NCBI GenBank assembly: GCA_016748015.1
Contig: JAAOMT010000376.1
Location: forward strand, 1-64,000
Length of the DNA stretch: 64,000 bases
Direction of reading: 5' to 3'
Source of the DNA: Geosiphon pyriformis
Taxonomy: Eukaryota; Glomeromycota; Glomeromycetes; Archaeosporales; Geosiphonaceae
Positions 22,978-35,459 of the stretch are shown one piece after another (within the stretch, counting starts at the first letter, position 1; the number at the start of each line of letters is the position of its first letter). A model generated the notes under the pieces. That model saw nothing but the letters and a program-made list of their open reading frames with translations, was not told the DNA's origin and did no database searches. The position numbers were made by a program, and so were the translations under genes.

Positions 22978-24824
22978 ATGATCCCATTGCTTCGAATTTC
23001 TGCTCTTTTATTTCTGTTGGCCTCCTATATTTTTGTTGGTGTTAATTCAAATGTAATTGAATTGACACCTGACAATTTTGATGAGGTGGTCGGTAAAGAT
23101 CGAGCTGTATTTGTAAAGTTTTACGCTCCGTGGTGTACTCACTGTAAAAACTTAGCACCTGTATGTATTAAACTTGAGTTCCTTATACACTTCGAAAATT
23201 TGAATTCTTTACATATAAGGGATAATTCATGATTTTAAATTTTTAGATATGGGAAGAATTAGGAGAAGCTTTCGCCAGTGCTAAAGATCGTGTTGTAATT
23301 GCTAAAGTTGATGCCGGTAAGTTTAAGATTTTTTGCATCAGAATCTTTTTTGTAGTTTTATAATCATTTCTTAATATCAAAAATTACTTCGCAAGATAAT
23401 TACCATGACTTGGGAAGTCGATATAATGTTGGTGGATTTCCTACTTTAAAATGGTTTGATAAAGGGGTATCGGATAAACCGGAAGATTACTCAGATGGGC
23501 GTGATCTGGAAACATTGGCGAGCCATATTGAAAAAAAGACTGGTAACATTTAATCAAAGAATTTATTATTTGAAAGTTAATTAAATTGTTTAATCATTAT
23601 TTTTTTGTTCGCTCAAAGGTATTCGACCAAGTATTAAAAAACCTGTAGTCTCGGTAACAATTCTCAATTCACAATCATTTAATGAGATAGCTTTAGACCC
23701 GAAAAAACATGTCCTGGTAGGATAATACTTAAAGGTTGAATCAATCAGTTTACTATATATTCATTTATCTGATAAACGTCGTGATTGTTTAATGAAAAGG
23801 TTGAGTTTTATGCCCCATGGTGTGGTCACTGGTAAGTTAGGTTTCCTGTTAGCATTTCTTTGCCTTTTTTCAAGAAATTAATTTCGATTCTATTTTTTAG
23901 CAAGAATCTAGGTATATAACTTTTAAGAGATTTAAATGATAATTGAGAACTCAAATATTATTCTCTTTTCAGCTCCAATCTACGAGAAAGTCGCATCATA
24001 TTTTACCGAAGAATCGGATGTAAGTGAAAACTATTTTAAGTAAATGGCAAAAATATAAAGAAAAATTAAATACTTCAGCTTCTCCTTGCTTCATATGATA
24101 TCGCTTTCAGTGTGTCGTAGCTAACTTAGATGCTACAGCACATAAAGACGTTGCCGATAAATATGGTGTCAAAGGATATCCCACAATTAAATATTTCCCA
24201 AAAGGTGAGGGAATAGAACCTGTTGATTACGAGGGCGGTCGTACCGAACAAGATTTTGTGAATTTCTTAAATGAACATTGTGGAACTCACCGTCTTGTGG
24301 GTGGTGGCTTATCCGAAAAGGTACAAGTTAATTTTTTCGCGCGTAAAAAATCATTAATCTTCATGTAATTAAATTCTTTTTTCAATTAAGGCGGGTAAAA
24401 TTGCTGCTTTAGATGAATTGGCTCTCTTTTTTATCAAGGCGTCAAACGATGACATTGAAGATATAGTGGAGAAAGCTCGAAAAGTTGCAAAGAATCTAGA
24501 TACAAGGTATTTAGTTTTAACGTTTTTTTATTAATTATAAAAAACAACCTCCATAGTGGCAAAAGTCAATGTGAAAATTTTTGCGTTTTCAGATTTGCGA
24601 ATTACTATGTTAAAGTAATGGAAAAGAGTATGAACAAGAGCGAATATGTTAACAAGGAAACCGAACGACTCGAAAAGCTGTTAAAAAAATCCGGAAATGC
24701 AGTCGCCAAGACAAAAATCGATGACCTCACAATTCGAAGAAATATCTTGAGAAGCTTTAATAAGACTGAAGAGATTTCTATACTTGAGGATGAAGTTGAG
24801 GAAGGAGTTCACATCGAGTTATAA
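22978..24824 (+). CDS. Protein disulfide isomerase, ERp38/TigA type
   Basis: Ten exons: 22978-23160, 23247-23316, 23396-23542, 23619-23716, 23800-23831, 23901-23911, 23973-24019, 24111-24320, 24391-24506 and 24593-24824 (381 aa). A signal peptide (residues 1-24) is followed by two thioredoxin domains and an ERp29-type C-terminal helical domain (about residues 270-370). The active sites are WCTHC (Cys 53 and 56) and WCGHC (Cys 174 and 177); cis-Pro lies in GFPTLKW and GYPTIKY. The last four residues are HIEL, a variant of the HDEL/KDEL ER-retrieval signal. It should form and rearrange disulfides in secretory proteins in the ER. The first site departs from the usual CGHC. Exon 6 is only 11 nt but is needed to complete CGHCKNLAPIYE. 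Substrates could include the Cys-containing secreted proteins of this window, but no sequence evidence links them. Confidence 0.93.
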
Positions 24825-25777
24825 AAATTGGTATTTCAATTTTATATTCTTTGGCCTTCGTATTTTCTTCCAAAAATTTTTCTCCAATATAATAAAATTT
24901 AGGGTACAGATAATAAATCATGATTTTTATTTTTTGTGAAACTTCAGATTGTTCCAATTTTTTGGGAGATCAAGAAAAACCATGAATTCTTTGATTCACA
25001 TTTAAGTTTGGTGTTAAGTTTTTAATGACATGATTTTGTGGCAATAAGCGAATTGGATCACAAACTTCTTGGACTTGTCTCCTTAAATTGTAAATCACAT
25101 ACAATTTCCGCTTTTTATTATGTTCGATTCACAAAATTTGACAATAATTCTAATGCTTAATGCTATTAAACCGAACAAATTTAGCCAATTCCTTCCGCAG
25201 TAGACTTTCCAAAAAGGTTAAGCTGAATCTCTTAATTTTAGACCTTAAGAGTTGAGTTAATAATTAATGACAGAAAAATGTTGACAAAAAGTACAATCCA
25301 CAACTTTGTGAACATTACTAATTAAAATTTGTATTGAAATTTTTTCAGCTGTCACGCGGAAAACTAATAAATATGTTGTGTCTAAATCACAATTGCTCGA
25401 ATTTGGAATTAACACTGCGAGAATTACATATCAACAAATATACTCCTATATTAATGTGTACATACACATTCTGTTAAAAGTTGAATTTATTTGTTTGAAG
25501 TTAAATAGTCGGTTAAATCGTAACACAAGTTTTTTAAAGTGGATAATTATGAACTTGATGCATTTTCATTGAAAGAGCGGGAAAAGGTATTATACTAGGA
25601 TGTGACACATCCCAATTAAATAATAATAACAGGTTAATAACAAGTTTGTACACATTATGATTCCTTTGAACTGGTTAAACACTTTGAACTCTAAAGAGGT
25701 TAAATACCCTTGCTAGTTGTAGCTATTTCTTTTTACACGCTTGAAAAACCATTTTAATCATTCCTTTGAAATTAGAA
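24825..25777. other. Intergenic sequence between the PDI and BTB genes
   Basis: Holds the PDI 3' end (AATAAAA near 24891) and the presumed BTB promoter. No gene recognised. Confidence 0.5.
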
Positions 25778-27193
25778 ATGGCACTTCTTGCCGACCTTAA
25801 ACTCATGGTGAATAATCCTAAATTTAGCGATCTCAAAATTAAATGTGGAAATTGGAATGAAGGTGACGAGATACTCTATGCATCTCGTCTTCACTTGGCA
25901 GCTCGATCTGAATTTTTTGAAAGAATGCTTTTTAATGGAATGCGTGAAACAACTTCCAACGAAATTACTTTTCCCAACTTGTCTACTTCGGCTTTGAAGT
26001 TAATTTTGGAATTTTTATATACTGATTCAATTGAGGTCAAGAACTTAACAGCCTCCAGCGCATTCGACACTTTTGTTGCAGCCAATTTTTTTCTCTTGCC
26101 AGAAATAGAAAAAATTGTTACACAATATGTGGAAATAGGCTTGAAAGCTGAAAGTGCAGTGGATTTAGCTTTAGAATTTTTCACTAGGGCAGTTGAGCAA
26201 GATTACTCAGAGGACGAAAATGAATTATATTTATTGGTATACAGGAAAGTTGCAGAAACGCCACTTGACACTATCCCATATAATAAAATGACTGGAAAAA
26301 TACTAGAGAAACTCCTTTCTGAAACTAAAAATCATATCATCAGTGAATATGATATCTTTCGTTATGTAATTTTATGGGGTGCGAACCAGGTATCAAAAGA
26401 ATCGTTTGCCTTCTACTCACAACTATTGCCGGTAATAGATGAAATAAAGATAAAGGAACTTCGCTTCAAAGAACTCCTAAGATTAGAGGAGGAAAACTCT
26501 AACCTTCACTCTACTCATAAATTAGTAGTACAAAAAGTATCAAGCATTCTCCCGTTCATTGATTTTCGACTTATTCCTATGAAGATTTTTGCTCTTATAA
26601 TCGATCCTCTTAACATTTTAGAATCAGACCAAGTTCTAAATTTATATCGATATTTTGCAATTATCGAAGGGAATCGAAAAATTGAATGGGATCCAAAAAT
26701 CGCTCCGCAAAATTTCAAACTGACTGAAAATTTCACGGTTGCAGAAACTAAATCAAATGAAAGCTCTTTAGATAAACGTTTGCTAGGAGCTCGATCTCTC
26801 AGAGCGAAGAATTCCATAAAGGGAACTGGATTCTTTGACTGGACTATTCTTATTGAAGAAAAAGACGCTACATTGTGGATTGGAGTTTGTGGGGCGGACG
26901 CTGATTGCAGCCGTTTCCTCGGACTTCAGCCAAATTGTTGGTTAATTGGATCAAATGGAAGTTATTTTAATAATTGTGTTGTTGGGAGGCAATTTGAGGT
27001 GATATTTAATAAAGGGGATCGAGTTACAATCCATCTCGACATAAGACAGCGAACCCTCGCTTTTTCTATTAATGAAGTCCGGTATCCTACCATATTCACA
27101 GATCTTGTCAGTGAACTTTACCCTGCGGTCTGTTTGACTATGAATGGACGTGTGCGCCTTTGCAATAATAGCCAACAAAGATATTCCTTTTGA
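25778..27193 (+). CDS. BTB-BACK-SPRY domain protein
   Basis: Intronless gene of 471 aa starting at ATG 25778. An N-terminal BTB/POZ domain (about residues 18-95; FSDLKIKCG, SRLHLAARSEFFERML, LILEFLYTD) is followed by a BACK region (about 110-230; AVDLALEFFTRA, DIFRYVILW). A linker leads to a SPRY domain (about 345-465; WTILIEEKDATLWIGVCG, FNKGDRVTIHLDIRQRTLAF, LYPAVCLTMNG). BTB-BACK proteins commonly act as substrate adaptors for CUL3 ubiquitin ligases, with the C-terminal domain choosing the substrate; that role here is inference from the family. A decayed paralog lies at 18.3-19.4 kb on the other strand. Such BTB families are large in Glomeromycotina. Confidence 0.88.
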   Translation: MALLADLKLMVNNPKFSDLKIKCGNWNEGDEILYASRLHLAARSEFFERMLFNGMRETTSNEITFPNLSTSALKLILEFLYTDSIEVKNLTASSAFDTFVAANFFLLPEIEKIVTQYVEIGLKAESAVDLALEFFTRAVEQDYSEDENELYLLVYRKVAETPLDTIPYNKMTGKILEKLLSETKNHIISEYDIFRYVILWGANQVSKESFAFYSQLLPVIDEIKIKELRFKELLRLEEENSNLHSTHKLVVQKVSSILPFIDFRLIPMKIFALIIDPLNILESDQVLNLYRYFAIIEGNRKIEWDPKIAPQNFKLTENFTVAETKSNESSLDKRLLGARSLRAKNSIKGTGFFDWTILIEEKDATLWIGVCGADADCSRFLGLQPNCWLIGSNGSYFNNCVVGRQFEVIFNKGDRVTIHLDIRQRTLAFSINEVRYPTIFTDLVSELYPAVCLTMNGRVRLCNNSQQRYSF

Positions 27194-30100
27194 TCTTGGA
27201 AAAAAGCTATGAAATAAAGGGTGTGCAGCTCTTCTACAGAAAAAGCCGAGATATTTGAAAATGGAACTTTTAACGTAAATTCAAAAAATTAAACTTATTT
27301 TAAATTTACAAGATTCAAAAGAACCGCGTTAAGATTGCTAATATTTTTGAGCTTATTAATTTTGACCTAGAAACCGTTTCATATGCAAAAAAAACATTTG
27401 GAATCTGTCAAGTTTTTGAAAAATTATTAAAAAAAACTTTTAAAGATTTTAGGTCATATTATGAATTTAATCAAGAAAAATTCATTAAGCGAAAATATGT
27501 GGTAAATTATTTCATTTTTTTAGACAAAAATTTGAGAAAAGAAAAACTTCATTAAAATTATTTAATAAGTTAAACAACTATGTAAACCTTTAATAAATAA
27601 TTTCAAATTAACAGGTTAAATAGTTGAGTTTCTTGAATATTGCAATAAGGAAAAATTTATGTTATTATTATGAAATGCTTTCATTAATTATTAATAACAA
27701 CTAAATTTAATGTTTAAAAATACAAATTCAAATAGAATGTAAACATGCCTCGCTGAATACTATTTCTAATTATAATTAAAATGCAATTTGTTATCAAGTC
27801 CTGTTTATCAACTATCCTACATTTAATAAATTATTATTAGTGGTGTAATTATGTTTAGCAGATAATTTTTAACATATAACTAAAATTTTTAGCAATAAAT
27901 TTATTCAATTATTTGACACAAATAACTGCCTAAAGAATTATTGCAAAATTTGACTATTTCCAGAGTACTTCTAATAATTTCTGCTATTTCGTTAGAATTT
28001 TTCTAATAAACATTATTAAATTCTCAGTCTAATTATATGTCAAAGTTTACTTATAATAGAATTTTCAAAATTAATCACTTTTCTCATAACTAAATTTATA
28101 TTTTAAAACAAACAAACAAAAAACAAGATTTCAGTATTTTTATTGAATAAAGCAATAAATCTTACACAAAGCAGAAGCAAAAATCTGAATGTTTCCAAGT
28201 TTTTTAAAAAGTGTAAAATTTATCATTAATTTGATTTTTAAAAATTGTGCACATTGTTTATATATTATGTGTTTTTAAAAATAAAATAGCTACTTTAAAA
28301 AAGCTACTTTTCATAATTTGTAAAAATTAGAGATCATCTTTATTACAAAAATATTATTTGTCATGAATAAGGAAACATTGAGTTTCGATAAAAAGGACCG
28401 AAAATAACAAATGATTGACATTATTAAGTTTCTAATTTTGACTCGATTAATTTATTTAATTTCTCATATTTTTTCCATTTATTTTTTAATGTTCATTTTT
28501 TTAATTTGTATTTTTGGTTAATTTAACTTCATATTATATATAACTTTTTAAATTGAAAATTTGCTATGAATCAATATTAAATTTACATTTTTACACTATA
28601 TCTTTGCTCTCTATTATTATTTTCAATTATTATTTTTATCATTAGAGGTTTATAAGAAATCTGCAATTAATTTTTGAGTTCCATTTATCAATAATTGCAA
28701 AATTTTTACTTACTCCTCATTTTCAGTTTGTTCAAAATTCTATTATTATCAAAATTAACTTCAATTTGAACTTGCGAAAAATTCTCAGCAAATTGTTTAT
28801 TAAAGTTTTTCACTTTATTAGAATTACTTAATAAGGCTTGAGCTTTTTTGTATATTTATTTATCTATTTAAATATTTAAATCTTAAAGGTAGTGAGAATT
28901 TTATTATTTTTTTGCGAAATTCTTAACCAATTTAGATATTATTCAAGTTTTTGTATTGTTAAAATTGCAACCAAATTGGGTTTTGTCAATATTATCAGAA
29001 TTTTTATTTTTGTTATTATTTAAACAAACAACAAAGTTGTAGAATAGAATATTAATTGCTAATAAACAATATTTTATTTATACGTTTCAAAAAGTTTTTA
29101 TTTATATATGACTATTTATTAAACATATTTTTATGTACATCTTTTTTTTGCTTTGTACATAATTTACAAGAATTTAATATTAAAATTCTTAAATATACAT
29201 AAATTTTTAAATAATTAATAACTACTGGTTTAATTTTTTTGTTTCTAAAACATTAAATACAAATAAAATAACAAATTATAATTTGTTTTAATTTGATACT
29301 AATAATATTGTTACAATTAAATTTTTAATTTAAATTAATTTTTTTATATTTTATTTCTATTTTTAATTATTTAATTATGTATTAATTATTAATGTTACAT
29401 ATTTAAGCTACTTTATATTAAAAATTAGTTGTTGACTTTAATTATTGATTCAATTGATAAGCTAATATTTAATTAAACCATTGATTAATTTTTAGTTTAA
29501 TTATTTATTCTTTTAAAAGCTATAAAAAATATTAATTACAATTTGGTTAATAATATTTTTAACAGTTTTTTCTTTAAATTAAGTTAATTCAATAGTTTTT
29601 TCTTAAATTTGTATTTTTAACATTAGCTTAAAAATAAAAAAAACTTGTTTTATAATTTTATCAAATAAACAATTCTTAAAATAATTAATATTTATTATTA
29701 AATTCTAAAAGTTTCAATTGAAAATAGTATTATTATTGAATTTTTTTAGCTTTTAGTTTATTTAATTATTCAATTTTAATAAAATTATTAACTTAGTTAT
29801 TGATTTGGTTGTTAATTCAATCATTGATTTGTTTGTTAATTTCTCTTAAAAATTATATATACAAAGCTTTCCAAAGCTATTAAAAAGTATTAATTGTTTT
29901 TAATTTTTTATAATGATTCAAGTTTATTCTTTTTTTTTTATTTGTATATTGTTAACTTTTATAAATTATATTAAATAAATATTTACCAAAAAGTACAAAT
30001 AATATTTGTAAAAAAATGCCAATTTAAAACATTGTGTTATCTTTATTAATAATATAGATTATTTCTCTATTTTTATAAGACTAGCCTCATATATTAAATT

Positions 30101-30952
30101 TTTACAAATTCAATTCACTTTTTTAGTTGAATTTTCACTTTTGAACATTTTTTTATCACACAAAATTTGATTTTTTTTGCTATTCAATAGCATATTACTT
30201 TAATCTGTAACATAAAAGTAATGCTTTCTGTGAGATTGTTAAAATTCTAATTTATCTATTATTATATAGGCAATTATTCTTTTCTGCTACAAAAAAACAA
30301 GACTTTTTGTATTGCTTACAACCAAAACAATTTGATTATATTAAACTTAATTCTCAATATTAGTTTTTTATTTTAAATTATTTAAATTAAATAACTTTAT
30401 TTGTAAAAAAAAACATCTTTTATAGATATTTAATAATTCTTGTCTTCTTTTCCAGAAACTTTAATCTGGTTCTTATACAAAAAAGTAAAATAGAAGTTTT
30501 TCATATTTTAAAATTAAATTATGAATTAATTTTATTATCTAGTACATTAAAAAATTAATAAATAAACTACATTTATTAAAGTAAGTTCGAACCGTGTATT
30601 ATTTATCTTTTGTAATATTTTATATCTATAACTTATAATATCAAATTGAGAAAGACTATTTTAATCAAAATTATTCCTAAAAAGTTTTATGTAGTTTTTC
30701 TGAAAAAAGCAATAAGCATAAGCTTAACATTTTTTATTGATAAAAAGTGGGATTGATTGGCTGTTCCAAATCAAAAATATCTTTTTGGATGTATCCTTAT
30801 AAAAATTTATTTTCAAAAAGAAATTTAAGGGTCATTCTTCACCGTTTCAGTATCATTATAACGTGAGCATGTGTTTGAAGATCTATTTTCAGTCAAACAA
30901 CAAAAAAAATTTTCAATTGTACAAATTACATATGATGCATTATGCATCGAAT
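27194..30952. other. AT-rich intergenic sequence
   Basis: Long A/T-rich stretch with no coding exon, RNA gene or transposon recognised. Confidence 0.5.
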
Positions 30953-31934
30953 TTAATGCGATCCATTGGACCCTATAAATATGTTAGCGGGGTATTGCAC
31001 CGTATCCCTAGCTACTAAGCATCTGCAATCGGCGTCAGACTCGTAAAGGCAAGTTTGAATACTTGCATCCAATTGTAGACTTGCAGTTTCATATTCGTGA
31101 ATTTCAGCTCTAAGCTTTGCATTGGATGTTCGAAGTTCTTGGATTGTTTTTGAAAAATCGATATTAGGACTATAATGTGTAGTAGTGGAATAGTCACCTC
31201 TTGAGAAAAAAACAAGAGAAGAAGAAGAAGAAAATGTGACAGGTAAATTTTATTGTTTAATTTAAACTGAAAGCATTGAAATAGTGGAACCTTTTAATTT
31301 ACCTCCATCTCACGTGATTTTTTGAATTTTTTTCTATCAACCCAATTCCCTCCAATACATTTGTGATGTCATATATTCTTCGTTTCTGTACAGATAATTC
31401 ATTTGCGGCGATATTGAGATCCAAGTCACCATCCCTGGCTTCTTTTAGGAGGCCGACAAATTTCTTTGTTAGCAAAGCTAATGAGTTATCAAAACGACAC
31501 GAAGCATTTGCTGTAGTTGTCCCGTTTGGAGTCTCTATTTTAACGTAGATGAAGTAAAATTTCAAAAATAATTTCTGTTAGCAAAAAATTAAATATTCAG
31601 CTAATATGACCATTGTGCAAAAATATATAGAGGACCGAACGACAATAATTTTACCATCAATCGGTGAATCTGGAGATGATGATTTCTTGTTTAGAGTTCG
31701 ACGACGATTTGGACGCGTCGTTGAAGAAGGATTGTTGACTGAAGTCTCTTTTCGTCTTGTATTGAAAGTGGACAAACTTTCAATTTCTTCGTCACTTATA
31801 TCATTAGTACTATCTTTGCGCTTGATAGATTGCTTCAGAAGGGATAAATATTTCATTAATCGCCGATATTATTTTAAGTTTTGATGTTTTTTTTACAAGA
31901 AAAAAAGTTAAGTTTTTACCTTTTTTTGTTGCAT
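30953..31934 (-). CDS. E2F family transcription factor
   Basis: Proposed exons 31934-31920, 31832-31667, 31534-31303 and 31199-30953 give 219 aa with consistent phase. The core is unmistakable: [51 protein letters not shown] and SKNHVRW form the E2F winged-helix DNA-binding domain (about residues 72-137). RRIYD is the DNA-contact motif. A coiled coil follows ([28 protein letters not shown]), as needed for pairing with a DP partner. The marked box appears cut short, so either the protein is small or a further 3' exon was missed. The first exon (MQQKK) is weak; an alternative start is ATG 31856 without that intron. The N-terminal part is Ser/Arg-rich with possible phosphorylation sites. E2F controls G1/S genes; most fungi replaced it with SBF/MBF, and early-diverging lineages kept it. 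Confidence 0.85.
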
Positions 31935-34900
31935 ATCTTGCTTGTTTGTAATAACTTTTGTGAATTTTTGAAAGAATGAAAAAGATTCAAGAAAGTAAAG
32001 GAAAGAGAAAATGATTAATTATCATGAAAAGTTTCAAGCGTCAAAAAAACTAACAACTTCCACGATATTTTGATTTTCATGTTTTATTTATGGATTTTTG
32101 TGGGGGGCTTGTGTAATACCATTGAGTGGCTGAAGTCTGACTGATAACAAACGGTTGCATTTTTCCTGAAGAATTTCACATTGATTATCACTTATATCAT
32201 ACCTCCATGACTTCTTGTTAATGGCGGCATTTTTAGCAGATAGACGAAAGAGTAAGGAAGAGAGAAAGGAAAAAAGAAAGAGTATAGAGAAGGGGGAGAA
32301 AGAGAGATAGGTAGAAAGTGGTCAAGGAAGAAATAGAGGGGAGTTGATATTTTGAGGTGATGACAAAAGCCTCGCGACCAGTATTTTATTTTTTAAGTGA
32401 AATAAATATGTAAACTGGCGCAAAAAATTTCCTTTTCGAAAATTTAACGACATAAAGAAAAGATGAGAAGTAAAAAGAGTGGTTATTTTTCTTTGAATTC
32501 AGAGAACCAGACCGAGAAGCAACGGAGCTAGGGAGGCCGATTATTAGCGCTTAGAATAACCATAGAAAAATGATAAATGAAAGGAACGATAATGAGGGAT
32601 GTTTGATTATGAAAGGACATGGGTAGCGTGTAATGACCAAATATTGACCGAATATAGGATGCACGATTTTTGACCCAGGGCTATTTTGGCAAGCAGAACG
32701 GCAAGAGATAATTCAAGTAAAAATGAAATTAGACTGTGGTTGAGGTATTCTTTCCTACCTCAAATTATATTATCAAATAACTTGTAATTTCCCCTATTAG
32801 CTCTTTCAAATGTAAAATTAATTTTTCAGAGAAAAAAGAAAACATCGGTGAAATGCGAACCCGAAATATTATCATAAAGTAATATACTAACCATATTCAG
32901 TTGAGATAGAAAAAAACCAAGTTTTTGCTCCAACAAACCGTAATAACTTCCTAATGGAAGATTCTTTAATTTTTGGGGGGGTATATTGAAATGAAGATAG
33001 TATGAAAGAAGTGATTGAAGGAATTCGATAAATTATTAAGGGAAATTTTTGATTTTCAGGGACTCAAAATTTATCCAATGACTTAGTATCTTCCTTTACT
33101 CTTCGGCTGATGTAAAAGTTAGTAGGTGAGAAATTTGAATTCAGCTGACAATAGCTAGTTTGATTAAATGACCATGATTCTCTTTTTTGATAATTACTGG
33201 ATTGAGAGATGATTTGCCAAGAAGTTTCTGCGTTTTTCTTGCTAAGCTTTACTTGTGCAAATATCTGCTAGTGAAGGACATGATTGTAAATCTTTTAAAT
33301 AAAACCGTTTTTAGAATTTCGTCGAATTCATGCGGTAGGAAGAAGCCAAAATAATATCAGTATATTGACTATCTATCTTAAAAATTTAATCTTATACAAA
33401 TTTAATCGTATCCCTGCCTGTTGCCCCTTTTACAATATTTCTCGATATAAATAAAACTGCTGCCCAATAATTTTTTCTGTCGGGATAATTTTTGTATTAT
33501 TCTTTAGGATTTTTTGTTTGAATTTTGAAAGTTTACATCAAAGAATGGAAAAGCGTTTGACATTGTTATTTACCGAAACGGGGTTTTAAGTAAAAAACTA
33601 AAAAAAATGGTTCAATTATAACTTTATTAATACGAGTTATTTTAGAATAAAGATTTTCTAAATTATGTGGTTTATAGCGTTGTAAACTTTTGAAGAGCTG
33701 GCATATTTTCTTTAGAAAAGATTGTCGTTTCCTTCTTACCTAGTTTAAATAAATGTTAGAAAATGCATAGAAATGCAGGTCGGCAAACGAGAGCAAAGAA
33801 AGAGGTCAGTGAGGTTTTTTGTCATGATTAAATCTGTTACCTAATCAGTGCATATATATATATATGTTGATTAGAATGATGCATGAATTTTAATAATAGA
33901 AAATATAAAAAAAAAACACGATTAAATTAAAGTAGAAAAGAAATTTATAGTAAGAAAAAAAATTTGGGATTGACTTCATTCTTTTTTAATAATGAAATAA
34001 AAATATTTCGAAAACTTGCTACATAATTATGGGAAAAGCTAATTAATTAATGAAAATACGATATAGGATATGATTAGCAAGAATCTTTAATTAAGAAAGG
34101 CATGACAAGTTTGAAATCTTTGAATTAATTTAAATTAAAAATTTCTAATTTTTGAATTGAAAGAAAAAAAAAAGGACAAGGAAGATTTGTAGATTTCATA
34201 AACTTAAAATTCCAAAGAAATGTGTAACTTGGGTAGGGGAAAAAGAAAAACCATTGATGATGCAATGATTCTATATTCCCATTGTTATAATCTGACCAAT
34301 TAAATAGTCTTTTAATGTTGAAACAATATTATAATCATTATTTGAATGATCGAGTTTTTCCATAATAACGCCAGTTATATTTCAAAGATTTCTAAATAAA
34401 GTTAGTCTAACATGTAGAAAGGTTTAGAATTTCTTTGAACGTCATAATCTTTGGATAGCGTCTAATTATTAAAAGCTCAATTGAATGCGATTGAAAATCT
34501 TTGATATGTTCGGGGATACTTGATTTGTTTGAAATCAAGATTTAATACCCGTTTTTCATTAAATTTATACTTTCTAAAGGTCAAAGAGTTTCCTTATTTT
34601 GGAAAATAAAATTGAAGAATCTAATCCACAATGACACTGTTTTTAAAGTAAATTATGATGAATCTTTAAATTCGGCTTTTAACCTTTTGAAATAATATCA
34701 AAAGCAGGTGAAGGTCACGAATTTCTTATGCAAAAAAAAAGTTCGCAAAAAATAGGGCGTACTGAGAAGAACAATGAGTGAAGCAGGCTTTGTAAAGAAG
34801 GAATTTAAAATGCGGTATTACATTTGCTGCATGATTACCAATGAATGGTAATAGCCTTTTCATCTGTGTATTTATGATTGTCAATTAACCTTGTGCATTG

Positions 34901-35459
34901 ATTGGGAATTTTTGAAACAATGACATTTAACCGGCATAGACTCTTTGTATTACCTTCCATATTATGATATCGCTTTCTTTTCTAATGCTACTATTTCTTA
35001 ATATACGATACTTTCGGTCATCGACACTTGAAGATTAAAAAAGCAATCTATTTCTTTTGCTTTTATCTAAAAATAAAATATTGATACTTTTATTTTATAT
35101 TAATAAGTAATTTTTTAAAGCATTTAGTTTTTTAATTTCATGGTTCAAAAAAAAAATTTATTTCAATGAAACCAAGCAAAATTTCAGAATATTTTATAGA
35201 ATGACTATATTGATAAATTTAGAAAAATTTTTTACTTTAAATAAAGTTTTTACCCAAGATGAAGGTACTACTAAAATTCGCATAAAATATTTATTTCAAG
35301 TTTTATTTTAAAATAGCTTAAATTAAATTTCAAAAAAATAAGAAGTTTTAGAAAAAAAACTCAGATTTGCGAAAGAAGAATTGTTTAAATTTTAGTTACG
35401 AGATGGCTGAGTCACAAGATCAGCCCTAAATTGGAATAATTTTCTTTTGTTTTTTAGAA
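31935..35459. other. Intergenic region upstream of E2F
   Basis: Less AT-rich than its surroundings between about 32.1 and 32.8 kb, with purine-rich GAGA-type stretches (32.25-32.35 kb) and a GGCGCAAAA near 32418 that is close to the E2F consensus. No complete gene could be assembled. It may hold the E2F promoter and unrecognised small exons. Confidence 0.35.
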
